Shown here in pieces: positions 26,200-34,551 of a DNA stretch of 62,661 nt (position 1 is its first letter; each line of letters begins with the position of its first letter). This DNA is from Bacteroidota bacterium. Its GTDB lineage: Bacteria; Bacteroidota; Bacteroidia; Flavobacteriales; Weeksellaceae. The DNA is taken from contig JAEWYW010000010.1 in NCBI GenBank assembly GCA_023458535.1, forward strand, positions 1 through 62,661, given 5' to 3'. Below the pieces are notes generated by a model that was not told where the DNA came from, searched no databases, and saw only the letters and a program-made list of their open reading frames with translations. A program made the translations under genes and the position numbers.

Positions 26200-27549
26200 T
26201 TATCTCAGAAAATCAACCTGTTTTATAGTTTTTTGTTCACCACTTACAATATTTTTTATGGTAATATTTCTGTTTTTAATTTCTTCCTCTCCTAAAAAAA
26301 CTAAATTCGGAATTTCCTTTTTCTCAGCGTAGGCAAATTGTTTTTTCAGTTTTGCCGCTTCAGGATACATTTCTGCAGAAATATTTTGCAAACGCAATTT
26401 TGCAATGACTTTCATGGCTTCAATAGCTTCTGCATCGCCGTAATTGGCAAATAAATATTCTACCTTTTGGTCTGCATTTTCTGGGAAAAGGTTAAGTTCT
26501 TCCATCACGAGATAGATTCTATCCAAACCAAACGAAATTCCAATTCCAGGGATATTCTTAACGCCAAAAACTTCAGTAAGATTATCATATCTCCCGCCTC
26601 CACCAATGGAACCCATTAGAGCTTCATCAGCTTTAACCTCAAAAATAGCTCCCGTGTAGTAATCCAATCCTCTCGCTAACGTAATATTGAACAATAAATT
26701 TGAAGAATCAATTCCTAAATCGAGGCATTTAGTAAGAACAAATTCCAGTTCGCTTACTCCTTGAAGACCTATTTCATTTCCTTGGAATTTTTCTTTGAGT
26801 TGCAAAAGATTTTCAAGAGCATCTTCACCTTGACTGAACAAGAAATCCAATTTTTCAACAGAAGAATCAGAGATTCCCTTCTCCTGCATCTCTTTTACCA
26901 CACCCTCTTTTCCGATTTTATCCAACTTATCTAAAGCCACTGTAAAGTCTATCAGCTTATCCGAAATACCTGCGTATTCTGCCAAACCAGACAGAATTTT
27001 TCGGTTATTTACATGAATAGTCACCGAAACACCTAAATCCTTAAAAGATTTAAAATACAGTTGCACCAAATCCACTTCCTGCCAAAGGCTTTCGCTTCCT
27101 ACCACATCCGCGTCACACTGGTAAAACTCTCGGAATCGACCTTTTTGTGGACGATCCGCGCGCCACACTGGTTGAATCTGGTATCTTTTGAAAGGAAAAG
27201 TTAACTGCCCCTGATTCATAGCTACAAATCTCGCAAAAGGAACAGTGAGATCATAACGAAGTGCTTTATCTGAAATTTTAGGAGTTAAAAACTTATGGTT
27301 TCTCAAACCCATTTCTTCATCAGAAATTTTATCCAAGTAATCTCCTGAATTTAATATTTTAAAAATCAAACGATCACCCTCTTCGCCGTATTTTCCAGTT
27401 AATGTAGAAAGATTTTCAAAGCTCGGTGTTTCCAAAGGTTGAAACCCAAAAAGTTCAAAATTCTTTTGCAGAATATTAATGATGTATCTTCTTCTTATCA
27501 CTTCCTGAGCTGTAAAATCTCGCGTACCCTTTGCTAAACTTGGCTTCAT
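26200..27549 (-). CDS. hisS: histidyl-tRNA synthetase
   Basis: The ATG at 27549 gives 449 residues beginning MKPSLAKGTRDF. Class II motifs: KGTRDFTAQE at the start, motif 2 FKRYQIQPVWRADRPQKGRFREFYQCD, the HisA-type ARGLDYYTGAIFEV and motif 3 GGGRYDNL..GIGISFGLDRIY. The C-terminal anticodon-binding domain follows from about 360. It charges tRNA-His. It is divergent from mpl; a TACTTTTG box (27583-27590) lies 33 bases before the ATG. Confidence 0.97.
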   Translation of the reverse strand: MKPSLAKGTRDFTAQEVIRRRYIINILQKNFELFGFQPLETPSFENLSTLTGKYGEEGDRLIFKILNSGDYLDKISDEEMGLRNHKFLTPKISDKALRYDLTVPFARFVAMNQGQLTFPFKRYQIQPVWRADRPQKGRFREFYQCDADVVGSESLWQEVDLVQLYFKSFKDLGVSVTIHVNNRKILSGLAEYAGISDKLIDFTVALDKLDKIGKEGVVKEMQEKGISDSSVEKLDFLFSQGEDALENLLQLKEKFQGNEIGLQGVSELEFVLTKCLDLGIDSSNLLFNITLARGLDYYTGAIFEVKADEALMGSIGGGGRYDNLTEVFGVKNIPGIGISFGLDRIYLVMEELNLFPENADQKVEYLFANYGDAEAIEAMKVIAKLRLQNISAEMYPEAAKLKKQFAYAEKKEIPNLVFLGEEEIKNRNITIKNIVSGEQKTIKQVDFLR

Positions 27550-27582
27550 AACTATATTTAGAGTCAATTATTTTTTGAAATA

Positions 27583-27590
27583 CAAAAGTA
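27583..27590 (-). promoter_or_regulatory. -7 promoter box of hisS
   Basis: TACTTTTG on the minus strand, 33 bases before the ATG. The nearest upstream TTG is 24 bases away, slightly too far. Confidence 0.45.
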
Positions 27591-27630
27591 ATGATTTAGC
27601 AAGAATTAACGTTGCAATCGGACAATTTTG

Positions 27631-27638
27631 TAGATTTG
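27631..27638 (+). promoter_or_regulatory. -7 promoter box of mpl
   Basis: TAGATTTG with a TTG 16 bp upstream (27612-27614). The site argues that the TTG at 27612 is promoter, not start codon. Confidence 0.45.
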
Positions 27639-27653
27639 CACAAAGCAAAAAAT

Positions 27654-28991
27654 TTGAGAACACATTTTATCGCAATCGGGGGAAGTGCCATGCACAATCT
27701 TGCCATTGCTCTTAAAGATAAAGGCTATTGGGTAACGGGTTCGGATGATGCCATTTTTGAACCTTCAAGATCAAGATTAGAGAAGAAAGGTATTTTGCCA
27801 GATGAATTGGGTTGGTTTCCAGAAAAAATAACTGCTGATATTGACGCAATTATCCTCGGAATGCACGCTCACGCTGACAATCCAGAATTGGCACGAGCCA
27901 AGGAATTAGGCTTAAAAATATATTCTTACCCAGAATTTTTATACGAACAGTCCAAAGAAAAAACAAGAGTTGTGATTGGTGGTTCACATGGTAAAACAAC
28001 CATCACATCAATGATTCTGCATGTTCTCAATTTCCACCAAAAAGAAATTGATTATATGGTAGGAGCGCAGTTGGAAGGTTTTGACTGCATGGTGAAAATT
28101 ACGGAACAAAATGATTTTATGATTCTCGAAGGTGATGAATACTTATCATCCACTTTAGATCCTCGTTCCAAGTTTTTGTTGTATCAACCCAATATTGCTT
28201 TGATTTCTGGAATTGCATGGGATCATATCAACGTTTTCAAAACTTTTGATGACTATGTGGAACAATTCAGAAAATTTGTGGCAACCATTACTCCAGGTGG
28301 AATTTTGGTCTACAATGAAGAAGATCCAGAAGTAGTAAAAGTGGTAGAAAATGCCGAAAATTATTTCCGAAGAATACCTTACAAAACGCCAGAATATGAG
28401 ATTGTAGATGGCGTAGTGCATTTGAAAACGGAAATGGGAGACGTCCCACTTTCTGTTTTTGGAGCTCATAATTTATTAAACTTGGAAGGCGCAAGAAACA
28501 TATGTTTGCAATTGGGTATTATGGATGAAGAATTTTATGAGGCAATTATGAGTTTTAAAGGTGCTTCTAAAAGATTGGAAAAAGTAGAAAGAGCAGATGG
28601 CGGAACCTTGTATAAAGATTTTGCTCACGCGCCTAGTAAAGTAAAAGCAGCCGTAAAAGCCTTTGCAGAGCAGTTCCCTAATGTTACTAAGAATGCATTT
28701 TTAGAACTTCATACTTATTCCAGTTTAAATCCTGTTTTTCTTGAACAATATGATCACGCAATGGATGGCATAGAAAACGCCATTGTTTTTTACTCTGAGG
28801 ATGCTTTGAAAATAAAAAGAATGGAACCTATTTCTCCAGAATTAATAAAGGAAAAATTCAAAAATGAAAATTTGAAAGTTTTCACCAACGCCGAAGATTT
28901 GCACAATTATTGGGACACTTTAGATAAAACCCAGGGTGTATATTTAATGATGAGCTCAGGAAATTTTGGTGGTTTGGATTTGACCAAATAA
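27654..28991 (+). CDS. mpl: Mpl-type UDP-N-acetylmuramate:tripeptide ligase
   Basis: A Mur ligase of about 445 residues. The N-terminal Rossmann part reads THFIAIGGSAMHNLAIAL, the ATP loop is GGSHGKTTITSM, and later YLSSTLDPRSKFLLYQPNIALISGI, AHNLLNLEGA, FAHAPSKVKA and MMSSGNFGGL. This form, shorter than MurC and with the DDAIF..SR segment, fits Mpl, which joins recycled murein peptide to UDP-MurNAc. MurC is the alternative. There is no ATG upstream of the domain; I chose the TTG at 27654 (giving MRTHFIAIGG) because the TTG at 27612 precedes the promoter box. It fits the recycling role of anmK nearby. Confidence 0.88.
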   Translation: MRTHFIAIGGSAMHNLAIALKDKGYWVTGSDDAIFEPSRSRLEKKGILPDELGWFPEKITADIDAIILGMHAHADNPELARAKELGLKIYSYPEFLYEQSKEKTRVVIGGSHGKTTITSMILHVLNFHQKEIDYMVGAQLEGFDCMVKITEQNDFMILEGDEYLSSTLDPRSKFLLYQPNIALISGIAWDHINVFKTFDDYVEQFRKFVATITPGGILVYNEEDPEVVKVVENAENYFRRIPYKTPEYEIVDGVVHLKTEMGDVPLSVFGAHNLLNLEGARNICLQLGIMDEEFYEAIMSFKGASKRLEKVERADGGTLYKDFAHAPSKVKAAVKAFAEQFPNVTKNAFLELHTYSSLNPVFLEQYDHAMDGIENAIVFYSEDALKIKRMEPISPELIKEKFKNENLKVFTNAEDLHNYWDTLDKTQGVYLMMSSGNFGGLDLTK

Positions 28992-29011
28992 AATTTTAAC
29001 TTTTAAATACC

Positions 29012-29046
29012 AAAAAGCAATCTTCAGTTGAAAGATTGCTTTTTTT
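29012..29046 (+). terminator. intrinsic terminator after mpl
   Basis: Perfect stem AAAAAGCAATCTT / AAGATTGCTTTTT, seven-base loop, then T run. Confidence 0.88.
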
Positions 29047-29094
29047 ATATCAAAATCATTGATAGAACACATGGTACCAATATCTATTTTTTTG

Positions 29095-29102
29095 TAAATT
29101 TG
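29095..29102 (+). promoter_or_regulatory. -7 promoter box of hmgA
   Basis: TAAATTTG, 20 bases before the ATG; no good TTG upstream element. Confidence 0.45.
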
Positions 29103-29122
29103 GAAGAAATAATCCATTTCTC

Positions 29123-30310
29123 ATGAGGTACGAAAAATTGGGTAAAATCCCCCATAAAAGGCATACTGTTTTTAAATCTCCCGAAGATAAGTTTTATTAT
29201 GAGCAACTCTTCGGTACAGAAGGGTTTCATGGCATTTCTTCTTTGTTATATCATATACATCGACCAACGCAGATAAAAAGCATTGGTGAACCCAAGGATG
29301 TAACTCCCAAGATTGCGGTAGCAAAAAACGTTGCACCGAGAATGTTTAAAGGCATGGATATTACACCAGAAAATGATTTCTTAGACAGTAGAAAAATTCT
29401 TCTTTTGAACAACGACCTTAAAATGGGATTGGCAAAACCAAGAAAATCTACCGATTATTTTTATAAAAATGCAGAGTGCGACGAACTTTTGTTTGTACAT
29501 GAAGGTAAAGGAAATTTAAAAACTTTTGTAGGTGATATTCCGTTTGAGAAAGGAGATTATCTTATTATTCCTCGTGGGACGATTTATCAGGTAATTTTAG
29601 AGACAGAAGATACCGTTTTCTTTATTTTAGAAAGTCATTCTCCAATTTATACTCCAAAGCGTTACAGAAACGAGTTTGGTCAGCTTTTAGAGCATTCCCC
29701 ATTTTGTGAGAGGGATATCGTTGCACCAACTTTCAGAGAACCTATTGATGAAAAAGGTGATTTCATCATCAAAGTAAAAAAAGAAAACCAAATTACAGAT
29801 TTCATTTATGCCACGCATCCGTTTGATGTTGTTGGTTGGGATGGTTTTTTCTATCCTTTTAAATTCAACATCAAAGATTTTGAACCCATTACGGGGCGCG
29901 TGCATCAACCACCTCCAGTACATCAGAATTTTGAAGGGCATAATTTTGTAGTTTGTTCTTTCGTGGCCAGACTGTTCGATTATCATCCTCAAGCCATTCC
30001 GGCACCTTATAACCATTCCAATATCGACTCAGATGAAGTTCTGTTTTATACCGAAGGTGATTTTATGAGTAGAAACCATATCGATTTAATGGATTTCACA
30101 CTACACCCAGGTGGAATTGTTCATGGTCCGCATCCTGGTGCTATGGAAAGAAGTATTGGCGTAAAAGAAACAGAGGAATATGCGGTAATGGTGGATCCTT
30201 TCCGTCCGCTACAGATTACTGAAGAAGCTTTAAAAGTGGAAGATCCTTCATACAAAACCTCATGGCTTGAAACTGAAGACCACAGTTTGGAAGACCGATC
30301 TCAAGAATAA
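29123..30310 (+). CDS. hmgA: homogentisate 1,2-dioxygenase
   Basis: This 395-residue cupin-fold non-heme iron dioxygenase opens homogentisate to maleylacetoacetate. The C-terminal cupin carries NHSNIDSDEVLFYTEGDF and FTLHPGGIVHGPHPGAMERS, with the iron-binding His and Glu residues. Earlier, CDELLFVHEGKGNL and GDYLIIPRGTIYQV mark the first cupin half. It is the middle step of tyrosine degradation; hppD (upstream step) and fahA (downstream step) lie 2.5-4.2 kb further along the same strand. It ends in a terminator, so it is a separate transcript. Confidence 0.94.
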   Translation: MRYEKLGKIPHKRHTVFKSPEDKFYYEQLFGTEGFHGISSLLYHIHRPTQIKSIGEPKDVTPKIAVAKNVAPRMFKGMDITPENDFLDSRKILLLNNDLKMGLAKPRKSTDYFYKNAECDELLFVHEGKGNLKTFVGDIPFEKGDYLIIPRGTIYQVILETEDTVFFILESHSPIYTPKRYRNEFGQLLEHSPFCERDIVAPTFREPIDEKGDFIIKVKKENQITDFIYATHPFDVVGWDGFFYPFKFNIKDFEPITGRVHQPPPVHQNFEGHNFVVCSFVARLFDYHPQAIPAPYNHSNIDSDEVLFYTEGDFMSRNHIDLMDFTLHPGGIVHGPHPGAMERSIGVKETEEYAVMVDPFRPLQITEEALKVEDPSYKTSWLETEDHSLEDRSQE

Positions 30311-30327
30311 TCAAAAAAACAAAGATA

Positions 30328-30361
30328 AAAAGATGCTTTAGAGTTTTTTAAGGCATCTTTT
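30328..30361 (+). terminator. intrinsic terminator after hmgA
   Basis: AAAAGATGCTTTA / TAAGGCATCTTTT stem with an eight-base loop and one wobble pair; short T run. Confidence 0.7.
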
Positions 30362-30445
30362 GTTATTAAAATAGTTTCAATTTTCTGAATGGAATTTATA
30401 ACTCATCTCAAATAAAAACTCAACCATTACATAAAAATTTCCAAA

Positions 30446-31717
30446 ATGTATAACTACGTAAGTGCAGAAGAAGCAATTTCTATAATAAAAAGTGGCGACA
30501 GAATTTTTTCTCACGGAAGTGCAGCAACACCTAATTTTTTAATCGATGAATTGGCCAGGCAGGCCTCAAGACTTCATGATGTAGAAATGGTATCAATCAC
30601 CCAACAGGGTAATATTGAGATTGCAAAGCCAGAATATAAAGGACATTTTTTCATTAATTCATTCTTTGTTTCGGGACCTGTACGCGAGGCTGTAAATTCA
30701 GATAGAGGAGATTTTGTGCCTGTATTCCTAAGCGAGATTCCTATTTTTTTTAAGAAGAATATTCTGCCATTAGATGTGGCAATTGTGACACTTTCTCCGC
30801 CTGACAAACATGGTTATTGTACTTTGGGAACCTCTGTGGATGTCGCCAAAGCTGCTGTAGATAGTGCAAAAAAAGTGATCGCTGTCATCAATCCAAAAAT
30901 GCCCAAAACACATGGTGATGGAATGGTTCACGTGAGTAAAATTGATAAAATGGTTTTTCACGAATCTGAACTTCCGACAGTTGATTATGGTGCAAAAGTG
31001 GGTGAAGAGGAACTATTAGTAGGTAAAAATGTTGCTGAAATTATAGAAGACCGTTCCACGTTACAGATGGGTATTGGCACAATTCCAGATGCAGTTTTGA
31101 AATGTTTAAATAATCATAAAGATTTAGGAATCCACACCGAAATGTTGAGTGACGGAGTGATTGATCTCATTAAAAATAATGTTATTACCAACAAATACAA
31201 AGGCTACCACGATCATAAAAACATCACCAGTTTTTGCTTTGGAACACAGAGATTGTATGATTTTGTAGATGATAATCCTATTTTTTCTTTTAAAGAAGTT
31301 ACCGATGTTAATTTCCCAATCAATATCATGAGGAATAAAAAAATGGTTGCCATTAATTCTGCTATTGAGTTGGATCTTACTGGGCAAGTGAGTGCAGATT
31401 CTATTGGAAGCTACCAGTATAGCGGAATTGGCGGTCAGATGGACTTCATGAGAGGTGCGGCACTGAGTGAAGATGGAAAACCTATTATTGCGATTACTTC
31501 TAGAACAAAAAAAGGGATTCCTAGAATTGTTCCTTTCCTTAAAGAAGGAGCAGGTGTTGTCACGACAAGAGGACATGTACATTTTGTCGTAACTGAGTAC
31601 GGAACGGCATATTTATACGGAAAAAACTTAAAACAGCGCGCAAAATCTTTGATAGAAATTTCGCATCCAGATGACAGAGAAATGTTGGAAAAAGCTGCTT
31701 TTGAAAGATTTAAGTAG
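30446..31717 (+). CDS. acetyl-CoA hydrolase/CoA-transferase family protein
   Basis: This 423-residue enzyme of the Cat1/4-hydroxybutyrate CoA-transferase family has the N-terminal SGDRIFSHGSAATPNFLIDEL, VSPPDKHGYC-like VTLSPPDKHGYCTLGTSVD, the catalytic Glu in GIHTEMLSDGVIDL (about 232), the CoA-binding YSGIGGQMDFMRGA and VVTEYGTAYLYGKN. It moves CoA between short acids such as acetate, propionate, succinate or butyrate. Its place between hmgA and hppD makes activation of acetoacetate, a product of the tyrosine pathway, a possible role, but the family assignment does not prove it. Confidence 0.9.
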   Translation: MYNYVSAEEAISIIKSGDRIFSHGSAATPNFLIDELARQASRLHDVEMVSITQQGNIEIAKPEYKGHFFINSFFVSGPVREAVNSDRGDFVPVFLSEIPIFFKKNILPLDVAIVTLSPPDKHGYCTLGTSVDVAKAAVDSAKKVIAVINPKMPKTHGDGMVHVSKIDKMVFHESELPTVDYGAKVGEEELLVGKNVAEIIEDRSTLQMGIGTIPDAVLKCLNNHKDLGIHTEMLSDGVIDLIKNNVITNKYKGYHDHKNITSFCFGTQRLYDFVDDNPIFSFKEVTDVNFPINIMRNKKMVAINSAIELDLTGQVSADSIGSYQYSGIGGQMDFMRGAALSEDGKPIIAITSRTKKGIPRIVPFLKEGAGVVTTRGHVHFVVTEYGTAYLYGKNLKQRAKSLIEISHPDDREMLEKAAFERFK

Positions 31718-31847
31718 AATATCGAAAAAAATAATCGTTTATAGATAACAATTCATTATTATAATCATCTGTTAGTGAACTGATTTATTGTGCATTACAC
31801 AACAATATTGCACAGTTTTTGTTAAAACGATAACAAAAATTATAATC

Positions 31848-32624
31848 TTGAAGTCAATTTACAATTTAATAAAGGAAGAAATTGTTAACCACCCCAAAGT
31901 CCTGAATTCTGTTTTAGGAAGCATTTCTGTATGGAAAAGGAGTAATTTCATCATCTTGGCAGAAATTATTACAGAGGAATTGCAGAATGCGGATGAACTG
32001 CAGGGCGATAAAAAAATTGAATTAGGAGCAAGTATTTCCCATATTACTTTACAGAGATTTTTCGAAAGCGATTATGATGAAAAAACCCATAACGACCTCC
32101 GCTTCATCAGAACATTGGATAAAATATGCATTTTTCTAGGATTTAAGGATCTTAATTCCTACGTTCTTTTTGTCCGTAAAAACAGAAGCCCATACAATAC
32201 CACGTCTTCTGAGTTTGATACCGATATAATTTATCGTTACTGCAATGCAAATTTTGAATTTTTCAAAGGATTTCCGAAAAGGAATATGGAACTTTTTAAA
32301 GAGCTTATCTTTGAAGATTCACCATTCTATGGCAGAATAGACGAGTTCAGCAAAGAGCTTTGTGAGAAGGGTTTGCGTTTGGTGACTGATAATAACCGTT
32401 CCAATTTTGAAGTTTTTGATATCCAAATTGTCGCAGATGCAGACGACAGAAAAGTGCTAAAAACACAGGAGTTTTGGAATCTGCTTTTCGTGATGGACAC
32501 TACAGGAGAGGAAAAATTCGTTCATGAACTCAACTCTCAAACCTATTTCATTCGTAAAAATAATCATCAGTGGAAAATTTGGGATAACCACAACCCTAAT
32601 GCTGGCTTGCTGAACAGCAAATAA
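31848..32624 (+). CDS. hypothetical protein, possible helix-turn-helix plus NTF2-like domains
   Basis: No ATG precedes the conserved part; I chose the TTG at 31848 (LKSIYNLIKEE read as MKSIYN), giving about 258 residues. The frame is open back to a TTG at 31788. The N-terminal third contains ISHITLQRFFESDYDEK followed by RTLDKICIFLGFKDLNSYV. This resembles the short HTH module of Bacteroidetes proteins in which 'S..TL.RFFG..' precedes 'LD.L..YLGY..W..F'. The C-terminal third (FWNLLFVMDTTG..FVHELNSQTYFIRKN..WKIWDN) looks NTF2-like. It could regulate hppD just downstream; this is inference. No recognised family name. Confidence 0.62.
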   Translation: MKSIYNLIKEEIVNHPKVLNSVLGSISVWKRSNFIILAEIITEELQNADELQGDKKIELGASISHITLQRFFESDYDEKTHNDLRFIRTLDKICIFLGFKDLNSYVLFVRKNRSPYNTTSSEFDTDIIYRYCNANFEFFKGFPKRNMELFKELIFEDSPFYGRIDEFSKELCEKGLRLVTDNNRSNFEVFDIQIVADADDRKVLKTQEFWNLLFVMDTTGEEKFVHELNSQTYFIRKNNHQWKIWDNHNPNAGLLNSK

Positions 32625-32736
32625 AAATGCCACCTTTTATAGAGGCAGCACTGGTTTTGTGTTCTTAGAATCTTCTTCTAGTAATAGATTATGATTTTGT
32701 GCTGCAAAGGTATTGCACTTAGCAGTATTAACTTGA

Positions 32737-32775
32737 ACTTAAGAAAACTTAAGAATACATATCTCATTCTTAAGT
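32737..32775. promoter_or_regulatory. candidate operator upstream of hppD
   Basis: A perfect inverted repeat ACTTAAGAAT (32747-32756) / ATTCTTAAGT (32766-32775) has a nine-base spacer. Another direct copy ACTTAAGAA starts at 32737, ten bases before the first arm. No T run follows, so it is not a terminator. It lies about 95-130 bp before the hppD ATG. The binding protein is unknown. Confidence 0.5.
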
Positions 32776-32868
32776 AAAATTTAACATTGCCAGAGCATTT
32801 TTACAACTTTATTATTTATATTATTTTCGTAATTTGCGCTATAATAATTAAAAATAAAAAGTAAAATC

Positions 32869-33999
32869 ATGTCTACATTAACTTTTGCAGAAAAAATTGC
32901 ACAAGCGGAAAATTTTCTTCCGATTAACGGAACAGACTATATCGAATTCTATGTAGGAAATGCTAAACAGGCGGCTCACTATTACAAAACGGCCTTCGGT
33001 TTCCAGTCGGTGGCTTATGCTGGTCCAGAAACGGGAGTTAGAGATAGAGCTTCTTATGTTCTTCAGCAAGGAAAAATACGTTTGGTTTTAACGACAGGCT
33101 TAAAATCTGATTCTCCTATAAATGAGCATGTTGTAAAACATGGTGATGGTGTAAAAGTCTTGGCACTTTGGGTAGACGATGCTTATAAAGCGTTTGAAGA
33201 AACTACTAAGAGAGGTGGAAAACCTTATCTAGAGCCAATTACAATTACTGATGAATTTGGTGAAGTAAAAATGGCAGGAATTTATACCTATGGAGAAACC
33301 GTTCACATGTTTGTTGAGCGTAAAAATTATACAGGGCCATTTATGCCAGGTTACGAAAAGTGGGAGTCTGATTATAACCCTGAAGATGTAGGTTTATTAT
33401 ATGTAGACCACTGCGTAGGAAATGTAGATTGGGACAGAATGTTGCCAGTTGTACAGTGGTATGAAGATGTGATGGGGTTTGTAAATATCCTTTCTTTCGA
33501 TGATAAACAAATTAATACGGAATATTCCGCATTGATGTCTAAAGTAATGTCTAATGGTAATGGTTACGCAAAATTCCCAATTAACGAGCCAGCTGAAGGT
33601 AAAAGAAAATCTCAGGTAGAAGAATATTTAGATTTTTATGAAGGTGAAGGCGTACAGCACATCGCAGTAGCTACGAAAGATATTATTCATACAGTTTCTG
33701 AAATGAAAAAAAGAGGAGTAGAGTTTCTTTCAGCTCCACCGGAGGCTTATTATGAAATGATTCCTGATCGTGTGGGACAAATAGACGAGGACATCAAAAA
33801 ACTACAAGATCTTGGTATTCTTGTGGATCATGATGAAGAGGGTTATCTGCTTCAGATATTTACGAAGCCAGTTGAAGACCGCCCTACTCTATTCTTCGAA
33901 ATTATTGAAAGACACGGTGCCCAGAGTTTTGGAGCTGGAAATTTCAAGGCTTTATTTGAAGCATTAGAAAGAGAACAAGAGAGAAGAGGTAATCTTTAA
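32869..33999 (+). CDS. hppD: 4-hydroxyphenylpyruvate dioxygenase
   Basis: This 376-residue non-heme Fe(II) enzyme makes homogentisate from 4-hydroxyphenylpyruvate. Two VOC domains cover about 20-150 and 175-370. The iron ligands are H181 (YVDHCVGNV), H264 (GVQHIAVAT) and E344 (LFFEIIERHG), followed by GAQSFGAGNFKALFEALE, the substrate-gating C-terminal helix. Length is normal for bacteria. It has a long 5' region of 244 bp holding a palindromic repeat, and ends at a terminator. A TAATTTG stretch at 32830-32836 may be a one-base-short -7 box. Confidence 0.96.
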   Translation: MSTLTFAEKIAQAENFLPINGTDYIEFYVGNAKQAAHYYKTAFGFQSVAYAGPETGVRDRASYVLQQGKIRLVLTTGLKSDSPINEHVVKHGDGVKVLALWVDDAYKAFEETTKRGGKPYLEPITITDEFGEVKMAGIYTYGETVHMFVERKNYTGPFMPGYEKWESDYNPEDVGLLYVDHCVGNVDWDRMLPVVQWYEDVMGFVNILSFDDKQINTEYSALMSKVMSNGNGYAKFPINEPAEGKRKSQVEEYLDFYEGEGVQHIAVATKDIIHTVSEMKKRGVEFLSAPPEAYYEMIPDRVGQIDEDIKKLQDLGILVDHDEEGYLLQIFTKPVEDRPTLFFEIIERHGAQSFGAGNFKALFEALEREQERRGNL

Positions 34000-34013
34000 T
34001 ATTATTATAAGAT

Positions 34014-34056
34014 AAGTTTTGTCAGGATTTTTGTAATCTTGACAAAACTTTTTTTT
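34014..34056 (+). terminator. intrinsic terminator after hppD
   Basis: Perfect AAGTTTTGTCA / TGACAAAACTT stem with a 15-base loop and eight T residues, 14 bp past the hppD stop. Confidence 0.85.
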
Positions 34057-34068
34057 AAAGCACACTAC

Positions 34069-34530
34069 ATGAAAAAAGGAATTTTCGGAATACTTATCCT
34101 CATTGGTTTTTCTTTGCACGCTCAAAATTATGGCAAACTGCACGAAATTTTAGCTCGTCTTGAAGAAAAAAAAGGCATCAACCAAAAAGTTTTGGAAACT
34201 GTAAGTATTGATAAGAAAAAATTTGTTCTGATTAATGATTTTGATGATCATACAGAAAGAAATTTTCTTGTTTTAGATGGCAAAAATGCAACTTATGTGG
34301 AAATTTTTGATGATAAAAAGACGGGTGAAAGCACTTCCAATGTTTTTACAGGCGATATCATCAGAAAACGCAATATTATTTCGCTGCGCGCAGATCAACT
34401 TGAGAATAAAAAAATTTCGATGCCTATTACTAAAACGCTCCTACTCACCGAGCAAAAAGGTATTTATTATCTAATAGATATCAATAACAAAGACCGTTGG
34501 ATTGATGAAGCATCCATCGGTACCAAATAA
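34069..34530 (+). CDS. hypothetical exported protein in the tyrosine region
   Basis: This 153-residue protein has a signal peptide (MKKGIFGILILIGFSLHAQ). I start it at the ATG at 34069, since the frame upstream lies in the hppD terminator. The mature part is Lys/Asp-rich with short beta-strand-like stretches and no cysteines. I recognise no domain. It precedes fahA by 21 bp on the same strand and may share its transcript; a link to tyrosine breakdown is not evident, as the protein should be periplasmic. Confidence 0.72.
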   Translation: MKKGIFGILILIGFSLHAQNYGKLHEILARLEEKKGINQKVLETVSIDKKKFVLINDFDDHTERNFLVLDGKNATYVEIFDDKKTGESTSNVFTGDIIRKRNIISLRADQLENKKISMPITKTLLLTEQKGIYYLIDINNKDRWIDEASIGTK

Positions 34531-34551
34531 ATTAAAAAAGTAAAAAATATT

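Noticed and set aside
27612..28991. mpl called as MurC
   Set aside because: The N-terminal GGSAMHNLA and the DDAIFEPSRSR segment, and the short total length, fit Mpl-type ligases better; MurC remains a minor possibility.
32625..32736. Weak TGCC / GGCA hairpin after the gene ending at 32624
   Set aside because: Only four paired bases and no T run, so not counted as a terminator.
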